Below, one piece after another: positions 43,362 through 50,959 of a stretch of 64,000 nucleotides of DNA. Made by a program: the position numbers and the translations under genes. The notes beneath the pieces are model-generated. The model made no database searches and was not told the DNA's origin. It saw only the letters and a list, made by a program, of their open reading frames with translations. The first letter of the stretch is position 1; each line of letters begins with the position of its first letter. This stretch comes from an uncultured Leucobacter sp. Its GTDB lineage: Bacteria; Actinomycetota; Actinomycetes; Actinomycetales; Microbacteriaceae. Location: the NCBI GenBank assembly GCA_937967375.1, contig CALCJF010000008.1:81553-145552 (forward strand). Direction: 5' to 3'.

Positions 43362-45344
43362 TTACTTCGCTGCGGCCGCGCGGCGGCGAGCAATCACGAA
43401 GCCGGTTCCACCGAGCACGAGCAGCGCAAGCGCCGCACCTGCAAGGGCGAACTGGCCCTGACCACCGGTGTTCACGAGCGGCACGATCGTGACAATCGCG
43501 GCGCTGGACTTCTCGCTTACCACGGGGTTGCCAAGCGGGGTCTTGCCAGCGGCGGTCGCCGTGTTGGTGAGATCCTTGCCCGTCAAGTCTGCAGCGACAA
43601 CAGTGTAGACACTGGTGCAGGTCATCGATGCTGCAGGCTGCAGGGTGTCGGTCGGGCAACTCGGTGCGGGGAGCACGCCCTTGCCGCTGAACTCGCCGTC
43701 AGTGACCACGATCTCCTTCAGCGTAATGTTGCCGGTGTTCTTGACCACGAAGGAGTAGGTCACCTTCTGGCCTACCGTTGTAGCGCGCTGCGTGTCGGCA
43801 GACTTCACGAGACTGAGCGACGGCGCGGCCGGATCGACCACAGCATCTGCATCGTGTTCTCCATTGCGGTCAGCGACCGTGACTGTGTTCGTAACAGGCT
43901 CGTCGCCCTCGACCACCACGTCATAGACGACAGTGACGCTCTGACCCACCGCAAGGCCGCGTTCGGCGGTCACCTCGGGTGCGGTTTCGTTGCCCTCGTC
44001 GTCAGTCTCGGCGGGAGTCACGACAACGGTATCGAAGAGCTCGATCTCGCCCGAACCCGGGATCTCATCGCCGGCAGCGGGAACCGAGGTGTCGAGACCC
44101 TCCACCGACACAATGGTGCCGCCAGCAGCGAGGTCGTCGATTAGGGTGACGGTGTCACCGATGACCATGGGGTCTGCGCCGTCGTTGGTGACGGTCACGC
44201 TGTAGCGAACGATGCCGCCGTCTTCGTAGACGGGCTCGCCGACAACGTTCTTGACGATCGAGAGGCTGTAGTCGCACATGACCCACTCGAACTCCGCGCC
44301 AGCGGGTTCTGCGGCACCGGCATGCCCCTCATCGTCCACCAGACGGTTGTTTTCGATCTCGACGTTGCTCATGATGTCTGAGGCGAAGATCTGGCTCGAG
44401 CCGCCGCCGCCGCCCGAACCGGTCACGAAGCTGCTCAGGGTGCTGGCGCCGCCGCCACCGCCGAAGTAGCCCGCGCCGCCGCCGCCTGCGCCGTCGATCT
44501 GCGGGTCGATGCCACCGTTGCCACCGGCCAGCGATACGCCGGGGAAGCCGTCCATGTTGGGGAGGGTGCCGAGAGGCGCACTCGTGTCGCTGTGGGTGTT
44601 CGTTCCACCTGCACCGCCTGCAATGGCGGTGCCTGCGAGACCACCACTCGGGTTGCGGGGAGCCGGATCATTGGGGTCGCTCGAAGGCGAACCCTGATCG
44701 TATCCGCCACCGCCATCGCTAGCGGGGTAGACGGTGCTTCCGTCGTCGAGCAACACCGCATCAGCCTGGGTCGACGCGCCGAAGCCTGCATCACCGCCCG
44801 AGCCGAAGCCCGGCTGATGGCCGCCGCCAGAGCCGCCGCCACCACCGGCAAGAAGGAGGAGGTTACCGTCGTAGCTCAACGTGGTGAATCCACCACCGCC
44901 ACCACCGCTGTGCCCGGTGACGCTGCCGTTGCCGCCGCCGTTGAGGCCGCCGATGCCACCGTTTGACCCGTCGCCACCGACATTGATGTCGATGACGTCG
45001 CCGGCCTGCAGGTTCAGCGTCGCGGAGATGCGTGCACCTGAGCCCTGCGCGCCGGTCTCTTCACCCGGAAGTTCATTCTCTGGGTCGTCGGGATCGGGCG
45101 CTGCCTCACCGATTGCGATGCCGCCGCGGCCGCCCGCGATGGTCACGTTTACCGCGCACACACCGTTGGGCACGACAACCTGCTGCTCACCCACTCCTTG
45201 CCCGAAGGCCGTTGATTGTGCATCGGGCGCTGGGTCGGCGTTCGCCGCGCTCAGGCCTGTGAACAGCGAGGCCCCCACGAGCGCAGACGAGAGCACAATG
45301 GCTCCAACTCTGCGCTTCGCGGCACCGGTCGAGTCAAAAGACAT
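43362..45344 (-). CDS. Sortase-anchored glycine-rich surface protein with DUF11 repeats
   Basis: 660 residues from the ATG at 45344, which GGAGG precedes at ideal spacing. Sec signal (SSALVGASLFTGLSAANA). Residues about 40-330 are a Gly-rich domain (QQVVVPNGVCAVNVTIAGG, GHSGGGGGGFTTLSYDGN) resembling polyglycine-helix 'Gly_rich' domains. Two DUF11-type Ig-like repeats follow (SLSIVKNVVGEPVYEDGGIV and LSLVKSADTQRATTVGQKVT). The C-terminus has LVNTG, a hydrophobic helix and ARRRAAAAK: a cell-wall sorting signal. It lies antisense inside the xse operon and has the shared upstream element (45445-45510). Confidence 0.88.
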   Translation of the reverse strand: MSFDSTGAAKRRVGAIVLSSALVGASLFTGLSAANADPAPDAQSTAFGQGVGEQQVVVPNGVCAVNVTIAGGRGGIAIGEAAPDPDDPENELPGEETGAQGSGARISATLNLQAGDVIDINVGGDGSNGGIGGLNGGGNGSVTGHSGGGGGGFTTLSYDGNLLLLAGGGGGSGGGHQPGFGSGGDAGFGASTQADAVLLDDGSTVYPASDGGGGYDQGSPSSDPNDPAPRNPSGGLAGTAIAGGAGGTNTHSDTSAPLGTLPNMDGFPGVSLAGGNGGIDPQIDGAGGGGAGYFGGGGGASTLSSFVTGSGGGGGSSQIFASDIMSNVEIENNRLVDDEGHAGAAEPAGAEFEWVMCDYSLSIVKNVVGEPVYEDGGIVRYSVTVTNDGADPMVIGDTVTLIDDLAAGGTIVSVEGLDTSVPAAGDEIPGSGEIELFDTVVVTPAETDDEGNETAPEVTAERGLAVGQSVTVVYDVVVEGDEPVTNTVTVADRNGEHDADAVVDPAAPSLSLVKSADTQRATTVGQKVTYSFVVKNTGNITLKEIVVTDGEFSGKGVLPAPSCPTDTLQPAASMTCTSVYTVVAADLTGKDLTNTATAAGKTPLGNPVVSEKSSAAIVTIVPLVNTGGQGQFALAGAALALLVLGGTGFVIARRRAAAAK

Positions 45345-45444
45345 TATTCCTCCAAAATTTCCGTATATACAGACCCGCCCACCGCGCAAAGCGATGAGGG
45401 CTCCGTTTTCCCCTTTTCCTGCAGCGCGCATCCGAGGCTGCGAA

Positions 45445-45510
45445 CCGCATTACTTAAATGAGTGTCGAGATTAAGAGAGAAGGTGTCGCGGGGTGGCAAC
45501 TTTTCTTCAG
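45445..45510 (-). promoter_or_regulatory. Shared surface-regulon element (copy A)
   Basis: On the minus strand: TGAAGAAAAGTT, then GCGACACCTTCTCTCT (45474-45489), then CACTCATTTAAGTAATG (45448-45464). Ends about 100 nt before the ATG of the glycine-rich surface gene. Closely matches copy B (53459-53523), which lies at the same distance from its own gene. Confidence 0.6.
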
Positions 45511-45592
45511 CGCGTCTCACCTGCGTGAGCTGTCGGAGCCACGGCAGATCTGGCCACATCCCTTTCAGGGCGCACCGGGTAGACTGGAGCCC

Positions 45593-45859
45593 ATGACTGC
45601 CCAGACCGAAGCAGATGTCGCGTCGCTCAGCTACGAACAGGCACGCGATGAGCTCGTGCAGGTGGTGAACCGCCTCGAACAGGGCGGCGCCACCCTCGAA
45701 GAATCGCTGCAGCTCTGGGAGCGCGGCGAGGCGCTCGCAGCGCGTTGTGAAGAGTGGCTGCTCGGCGCCCGCAAGCGCCTCGAAGCAGCCAGAGCGGGCG
45801 ATCCTGGTGATGCCTCGAACTCCGTAGCACCCGAGCAGGCTGCCAGGGGCGACAACTAG
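45593..45859 (+). CDS. xseB: Exodeoxyribonuclease VII small subunit
   Basis: 88 residues. LSYEQARDELVQVVNRLEQG and LEESLQLWERGEALAARCEEWL are the signature of XseB, a small helical protein that binds the coiled coil of XseA. A longer in-frame start is rejected: TAGACT lies 7 nt before this ATG and the extra residues are not family-like. Overall its own promoter makes it independent of xseA. Confidence 0.93.
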   Translation: MTAQTEADVASLSYEQARDELVQVVNRLEQGGATLEESLQLWERGEALAARCEEWLLGARKRLEAARAGDPGDASNSVAPEQAARGDN

Positions 45860-45861
45860 GC

Positions 45862-46560
45862 ATGGCGCAGAAACAGAAGCCACCGGTCGTCGTCGCAGAA
45901 CTCGGCAGGCCCGAAACCGCCGCTGAGACCGCGTATCGCAAGGCCGAGCAGAGCCGCCTCTACAAGCAGCGCAAGACGGTGAACAACCTGGTCTTCTCGC
46001 TGATCGTGAGCGTCGCCGTAATGATCGTGATCGTGCTGATCGTGCCCCGCGGCACCGATCAGTGGAGCGACTATAGCGTCAACGTGGCCGATGCGGCGGC
46101 TCAGAACGAGGCGGGTGCGGGCAGGCCGCTCGTAGCGCCGAACGTTGCCGAAAGCTGGAAGGCGAAGCAGGCGGTCGTGCGCGCCGAAAAGGGCAGCGAC
46201 ATTCTCTACTGGTACATCGGCTACACAACCGAGAACAACGCCTACGCTGCGGTCGAGCAGGCTTTCACCAAAACCGGTGAGCCCGTGAACGAGACCTGGA
46301 TCTCGCAGCAGCTCGAAGCGCAGCAGCCGACCGGCAGCGAACGCATTGGCGATCTTGAGTGGACGGTGTACGACCACCCGAAGCGCAACGCCGAAGAGAC
46401 CAATGTGGTCTTCGCGCTGCAGGCACAGGCAGGCGACAACACGCTGCTGGTGTACGGCACCGACCGGCCAGAGGTGTTGCGCACGCTTGCCGCGGAGGCC
46501 GCGTCGCAGGCGAAGGCGCTCGGGCTCACCCAGAACAACACTGTCGAGGAGGCAGCATGA
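45862..46560 (+). CDS. DUF4245 membrane-anchored protein
   Basis: 232 residues. A cytoplasmic N-terminus ending in RKTVNNLVFSLIVSVAVM is followed by one helix and an extracytoplasmic domain (DILYWYIGYTTENNAYAAVEQ, SERIGDLEWTVYDH). This is the DUF4245 architecture, found in actinobacteria next to xseB and fumC/glpX. Function unknown. It begins 2 nt after xseB and its TGA overlaps the carbonic anhydrase ATG. Confidence 0.88.
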   Translation: MAQKQKPPVVVAELGRPETAAETAYRKAEQSRLYKQRKTVNNLVFSLIVSVAVMIVIVLIVPRGTDQWSDYSVNVADAAAQNEAGAGRPLVAPNVAESWKAKQAVVRAEKGSDILYWYIGYTTENNAYAAVEQAFTKTGEPVNETWISQQLEAQQPTGSERIGDLEWTVYDHPKRNAEETNVVFALQAQAGDNTLLVYGTDRPEVLRTLAAEAASQAKALGLTQNNTVEEAA

Positions 46561-47234
46561 CCGGAACGCAGAGAGTCACACCGCAACAGGCATGGGAAAC
46601 GTTCATCGCGGGCAACGAGCGCTTCATCTCGGGGGTCTCGCAGCACCCCAACCAAGATGTCGAACGACGCACCGAGCTGGTGAACTCGCAATCACCCGAT
46701 GTCGCGCTGTTCGGCTGCGCAGATTCGCGCCTCGCGGCTGAGATCATCTTCGACTGCGGCCTCGGCGATCTGTTCATCGCCCGCAATATGGGTCATGTCG
46801 TGGCTGAGTCGATCACCGCTTCGATGGAGTACGCAGTACAGTACCTTGGGTCAGCGCTGATCGTGGTGCTCGCGCACGACTCGTGCGGCGCTGTCGCAGC
46901 GGCGATCGAGCAGTCAAGCCGCACCCCTTCGGCTGTGACAAGTTCTGTTGCCAACACCCTCGCACCGATTCTGCCAGCCGTGCAACGTCAATGGTTGCGC
47001 GAACACCGTGAGACTCCCTACGTCGAACCGGCCGCTGTTGAGGCAAACGCGGTTGGCCGGATTCACATGCAGACCACCGTGAATCAGCTGCTCAGCGCCT
47101 CGCAGACCATTCGGGACGCGGTTGATTGCGGCGACGTTGCGATTGTCGGCTGCCAGTACAGCCTGGTCGAGGGTCGCGCGATTCCCTATATCTCAGTCGG
47201 CAAGCTCGATATTGAGGTTGCCGAAGCGTTCTAG
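46557..47234 (+). CDS. Beta-class carbonic anhydrase
   Basis: 225 residues. Zinc ligands are clear: Cys in LFGCADSR (with the catalytic Asp-Arg pair) and His and Cys in LAHDSCGAV. Interconverts CO2 and bicarbonate. ATG at 46557 overlaps the DUF4245 stop (ATGA), with GAGGAGG as ribosome site, so the operon xseB/DUF4245/carbonic anhydrase is translationally coupled. Confidence 0.92.
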   Translation: MTGTQRVTPQQAWETFIAGNERFISGVSQHPNQDVERRTELVNSQSPDVALFGCADSRLAAEIIFDCGLGDLFIARNMGHVVAESITASMEYAVQYLGSALIVVLAHDSCGAVAAAIEQSSRTPSAVTSSVANTLAPILPAVQRQWLREHRETPYVEPAAVEANAVGRIHMQTTVNQLLSASQTIRDAVDCGDVAIVGCQYSLVEGRAIPYISVGKLDIEVAEAF

Positions 47235-47324
47235 CCCCAATCGGCTCCGCAGCCTTGCGCGGTGCCGATCCAACGTTCTTCCCTGTGACCGGCTCAGAGG
47301 GATTCGCTACAAGTAAGGAATACA

Positions 47325-48728
47325 GTGACCGAAATCGAGTACCGCATCGAGCACGACACCATGGGCGAAGTTCGCGTGCCTAAGAACGCGCTGTACGCAG
47401 CGCAGACGCAGCGCGCAGTCGAGAACTTTCCGATCTCGGGCAAGGGCCTCGAGCCCGCCCAGATCGTTGCCCTCGCGCGCATCAAGCGCGCCGCGGCGAT
47501 TGCGAACAAGGATCTCGGCATCCTCGATGCCGCAATTGCCGATGCGATTGTTGCCGCTGCAGACGAGATCATCGCTGGAGCGCACCACGATCAGTTTCCG
47601 GTAGACACCTACCAGACCGGATCGGGCACCTCATCGAACATGAACATGAACGAGGTGCTCGCGACGCTCGCAACCAAGCACCTCGGCGCGCCTGTGCACC
47701 CGAACGACCACGTGAACGCCTCGCAGTCGTCGAACGACGTCTTCCCCACCTCGGTGCACATCGCTGTGACCGGCGCGCTCATCGAGCAGCTGAAGCCCGC
47801 GCTCGCGCACCTCGCCGAGGCTCTCGAAGAGAAGGCTGAGCTCTGGAAGACCGCGGTGAAGTCGGGCCGCACTCACCTCATGGATGCCACTCCCGTGACC
47901 CTCGGCCAGGAGTTCGGTGGCTTTGCCGCGCAGATTCGCTACGGCATCGAGCGCATCGATGCCGCGCTTCCTCGCGTCGCAGAGGTGCCTCAGGGCGGCA
48001 CCGCGGTCGGCACCGGGATCAATACTCCGCTCGGCTTCCCCGAAAAGGTCATCGCCGAGATCGCCAATTCGAGCGGCCTGCCCATCACTGAGGCGCGCAA
48101 CCACTTCGAAGCACAGGCGAACCGCGACGGCCTCGTCGAGGCATCGGGCGCACTGCGCACTATCGCGGTGTCGCTGACCAAGATCAACAATGACATTCGC
48201 TGGATGGGCTCGGGCCCGAACACGGGTCTCGCAGAGCTGCACATTCCTGACCTGCAGCCCGGCTCGTCGATCATGCCGGGCAAGGTGAATCCCGTGGTTC
48301 CCGAGGCCGTGCTGATGGTGTGCGCTCGCGTGATCGGTAACGATGCGACCATCGCCTGGGCCGGCGCTTCGGGCTCGTTCGAGCTCAACGTGCAGATTCC
48401 CGTCATGGGCACCGCACTGCTCGAATCGATCCGCCTGCTCGCCAATGCGTCGATCGTGCTCGCAGACAAGACCGTCGCCGGTCTTGAGGCGAATCTCGAA
48501 CGTGCTGCCGCCCTTGCAGGCATGAGCCCCTCGACGGTCACCCCGCTGAACCGCCTCATTGGCTACGAGGCAGCGGCCAAGGTTGCCAAGCACTCGGTTG
48601 CTAAGGGCATTACCGTGCGCGAGGCAGTGGTCGAAATGGGCTTTGTCGAGCGCGGCGAGCTCACTGAGGCAGATCTTGACAAGGCGCTTGACCTGCTGTC
48701 GATGACTCACCCGGGTGTCGCGAAGTAA
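47325..48728 (+). CDS. fumC: Class II fumarate hydratase
   Basis: 467 residues. TCA-cycle enzyme, fumarate to malate. Marks: YRIEHDTMGEVRVP, TGSGTSSNMNMNEV, SQSSNDVFPTSVH, GRTHLMDATPVTLGQEF, and the superfamily signature GSSIMPGKVNPV. The GTG start is preceded by AAGGAA. 90 nt after the carbonic anhydrase gene and followed by a strong terminator. Confidence 0.96.
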   Translation: MTEIEYRIEHDTMGEVRVPKNALYAAQTQRAVENFPISGKGLEPAQIVALARIKRAAAIANKDLGILDAAIADAIVAAADEIIAGAHHDQFPVDTYQTGSGTSSNMNMNEVLATLATKHLGAPVHPNDHVNASQSSNDVFPTSVHIAVTGALIEQLKPALAHLAEALEEKAELWKTAVKSGRTHLMDATPVTLGQEFGGFAAQIRYGIERIDAALPRVAEVPQGGTAVGTGINTPLGFPEKVIAEIANSSGLPITEARNHFEAQANRDGLVEASGALRTIAVSLTKINNDIRWMGSGPNTGLAELHIPDLQPGSSIMPGKVNPVVPEAVLMVCARVIGNDATIAWAGASGSFELNVQIPVMGTALLESIRLLANASIVLADKTVAGLEANLERAAALAGMSPSTVTPLNRLIGYEAAAKVAKHSVAKGITVREAVVEMGFVERGELTEADLDKALDLLSMTHPGVAK

Positions 48729-48749
48729 CCCACATTTCTCGCGTCTCGA

Positions 48750-48792
48750 CGGGGCGCTCGTTCACAGCAACAATCTGCGAACGAGCGCCCCG
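48750..48792 (+). terminator. Terminator after fumC
   Basis: A perfect 14-bp stem CGGGGCGCTCGTTC (48750-48763) pairs with 48779-48792, with a 15-nt loop. It starts 22 nt after the fumC stop. Confidence 0.85.
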
Positions 48793-48829
48793 TTCTGTAC
48801 CGTGAAGAAAGATTTTTAAAAAATTCCGA

Positions 48830-48883
48830 GATCTGCGTCACTTTTCTTCGATAATTGACACACATTAGGTATCTATATCTTTA
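48830..48883 (+). promoter_or_regulatory. Shared surface-regulon element (copy C) and promoter of the fused sigma gene
   Basis: GATCTGCG, GCGTCACTTTTCTTCG (48835-48850), then TTGACACACATTAGGTAT (48855-48872). TTGACA (48855-48860) with TATCTT or TCTTTA 15-17 nt downstream could also be a housekeeping promoter. The stretch from 48810 is markedly A/T-rich (GATTTTTAAAAAATTCC). It ends about 70 nt before the chosen GTG. Confidence 0.6.
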
Positions 48884-48944
48884 GGTGCCGTTCGTATGCG
48901 CGGGGAACGCTGCGAACAATCGGCGCTCGTTGGGGAGAGCACGC

Positions 48945-50864
48945 GTGAGTAAAGAAGAACCTGCAGGGATCACTGCGACTGACGCGCACCCGCGCGACGA
49001 ATTGCAGCAGCTATTCGTCGATTACGATGTGAACCAGTTCGACGAAGCCGAGCAGATCAGCGCAGACGCGACAGCCAGCGATGAAGCACTCATCACCCGG
49101 CTGCGCGGCGGTGACAATACCGCGTATACGGCGCTCTGGGTGAAGCACGTAGACGCCGCTCTGCGAGTCGCGCGACGAGTGACTCCGGGGCACGCCGAAG
49201 ACCTCGTTTCAGAGGGCTTTATTGCGCTCTACCAGCAGATCGCGATCAAGAAGAATGGGCCCGACTCGGCCTTTCGCGCGTACCTCTTCACTGTGATGCG
49301 CAATATCTCAGCACGCTGGTACCGTGAAGGCCGGCTCGTCGATCCCGTGGCTGAGGTCGAGACCGTTGCTGAAGACGACGCCCTGAGCAGGCTGGAAGAA
49401 AAGACGGATGCCGAGGGCATGCTCATCGCATTTCGCGCGCTGCCCGAGCGTTGGCAGCGTGTGCTCTGGCTCGTCGAGGTCGACGAGGTACCCCGGCCTA
49501 GTATCGCGCAAGAACTCGGTATCAAGCCAAACGCGGTTTCTGTGCTCTACCGAAGGGCGCGAACAGGGCTGCGGCTGAGCTGGCTCGAGCATCAGGTTCC
49601 GGCCTGGCTGCGCGAGAGTCCCGAGCACGTCGCGCATCGCCTCCCGAAACTTCTCATGTCGCGCAGGCCAGACTCAGTACCCCGCGAGATCGCGATACAT
49701 CTCAAGAGTTGCGACACTTGCAACACGCTCTACGCTGAACTGCAGGCTACGCACAGGCATATGACCAAGGGCACCCTCGCCGTTGCCGGCTTCGCCGCGC
49801 TCGGCGTTGCGCTGCCTGCCTCTTCAGCCTCGATGACCGCCCTCGGCGTGGGCGGCGGCGCGCTGCTCGTCGGAGGTATCGGCGTGGGTGCTACGCTCAT
49901 CGCAGCAAGCGTTGGCCTGCTGATCGTGACCGGGGCACTCACGACCGATCGTCCCGCCTTTGGGGACCACCAAGAGACGACGAGCAATCCCACCTCTCAG
50001 GGCGATGCCGAAAGCCCCGACCGGGCAGACGGCGACGACGATGCCGACGGATCGAATGCCCCGGCCAAAGCACCGCAGCTTGGCCGCGGCAATCTCGACC
50101 CGGCAATCACCTCGATCGATTTCGCGCGCAATTCTGAGCCCAATGATCTCTACATTCCGCCGCCACGCCCAGCCAACGCCGGAGCCCCCTTGCCGAAGCC
50201 TGGCTCTGACCCCTCGATCACCCTCAGAAGCGGCGTCACCAACCCGCCTTCATCACAGGGATACTTCGCGCCGGTGCTTTCGGGCAAAACAAGCCCCGGC
50301 GCGAGTATTGCGCTCGAACTGCGCATCCCAGCGTCGAGCAATGGCTCACCGGCACGCACCGAACAGTTCACGGTGCCCACCGATGCCAACGGCGCCTGGA
50401 GCTTTGATCTGCGCACGGTGGCTTCAGACACCGCAGGAACATACGACTACCTTGTTTGGGCGGTGTTGGAGAACACCGTCTCCCCTGCAGATTCGGGACA
50501 CTTCGAAATGAGCCCGCTCGGAGTACTGGGATTTGAGAGCATCCCGCCCTTTGAGATGCTCCCGATTGAAGAAGCAAGCACGAGCGGAATCGTCATTCAG
50601 CTGAACGGGCCTGCGAACGGCGCGGTTTGCCTCAGTTCGGTGTACAGCGGCCAGACCGCCACCGTGCAGCTCGACGGGAGCGGTGTCTCGGTGAAGCGGC
50701 TGAAGCTCTTGACTGGTGGAACCTATTTGTTTAGCCTTCGAGCTTGCTCCGAGGAGTATCGGGGGCCGGCGTTCGAACAGTTCGTAGATGTCGAGGATCC
50801 CAACATCTTCGGCCCCTTCGGCCCTGATCCCGCGGGCACAGTCTTCGAACTCACCGACCTTTAG
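48945..50864 (+). CDS. ECF sigma factor fused to anti-sigma-like zinc motif, membrane region and C-terminal sensor part
   Basis: 639 residues from the GTG behind GGGGAG; a GTG 20 codons earlier lacks a ribosome site. Order: acidic N-terminus; sigma region 2 near 50-130 (LITRLRGGDNTAYTALWVKH, FRAYLFTVMRNISARWYREG); sigma region 4 near 160-215 (ALPERWQRVLWLVEVDE, SIAQELGIKPNAVSVLYRRA); an HxxxCxxC zinc-finger motif at 252-259 (HLKSCDTC) as in anti-sigma factors; a hydrophobic region 275-332 able to form one or two helices; an acidic linker; and from about 410 two beta-rich Ig-like parts (GYFAPVLSGKTSPGASIALE; SGQTATVQLDGSGVSVKRLK) with two Cys. Sigma, inhibitor and sensor in one chain implies a membrane-tethered regulator released or activated by an envelope signal. 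Surface-protein genes surround it. Confidence 0.85.
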   Translation: MSKEEPAGITATDAHPRDELQQLFVDYDVNQFDEAEQISADATASDEALITRLRGGDNTAYTALWVKHVDAALRVARRVTPGHAEDLVSEGFIALYQQIAIKKNGPDSAFRAYLFTVMRNISARWYREGRLVDPVAEVETVAEDDALSRLEEKTDAEGMLIAFRALPERWQRVLWLVEVDEVPRPSIAQELGIKPNAVSVLYRRARTGLRLSWLEHQVPAWLRESPEHVAHRLPKLLMSRRPDSVPREIAIHLKSCDTCNTLYAELQATHRHMTKGTLAVAGFAALGVALPASSASMTALGVGGGALLVGGIGVGATLIAASVGLLIVTGALTTDRPAFGDHQETTSNPTSQGDAESPDRADGDDDADGSNAPAKAPQLGRGNLDPAITSIDFARNSEPNDLYIPPPRPANAGAPLPKPGSDPSITLRSGVTNPPSSQGYFAPVLSGKTSPGASIALELRIPASSNGSPARTEQFTVPTDANGAWSFDLRTVASDTAGTYDYLVWAVLENTVSPADSGHFEMSPLGVLGFESIPPFEMLPIEEASTSGIVIQLNGPANGAVCLSSVYSGQTATVQLDGSGVSVKRLKLLTGGTYLFSLRACSEEYRGPAFEQFVDVEDPNIFGPFGPDPAGTVFELTDL

Positions 50865-50917
50865 ATGTATTGAGCCGCAAGCCGAGCCCGCTCGATGACA
50901 AGCGCGAGGAATAAAGA

Positions 50918-50945
50918 AAAGGGCACCGGAGAACCGGTGCCCTTT
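50918..50945. terminator. Bidirectional terminator between sigma and beta-helix genes
   Basis: AAAGGGCACCGG (50918-50929) pairs perfectly with 50934-50945, a 4-nt loop, with A-rich and T-rich flanks. It serves both convergent genes. Confidence 0.9.
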
Positions 50946-50959
50946 CCTGATTCGATTTG

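Noticed and set aside
44400..44960. Repetitive GCCGCCACC-like tracts
   Set aside because: These are glycine codons of the glycine-rich surface domain, not a CRISPR array or intergenic repeat.
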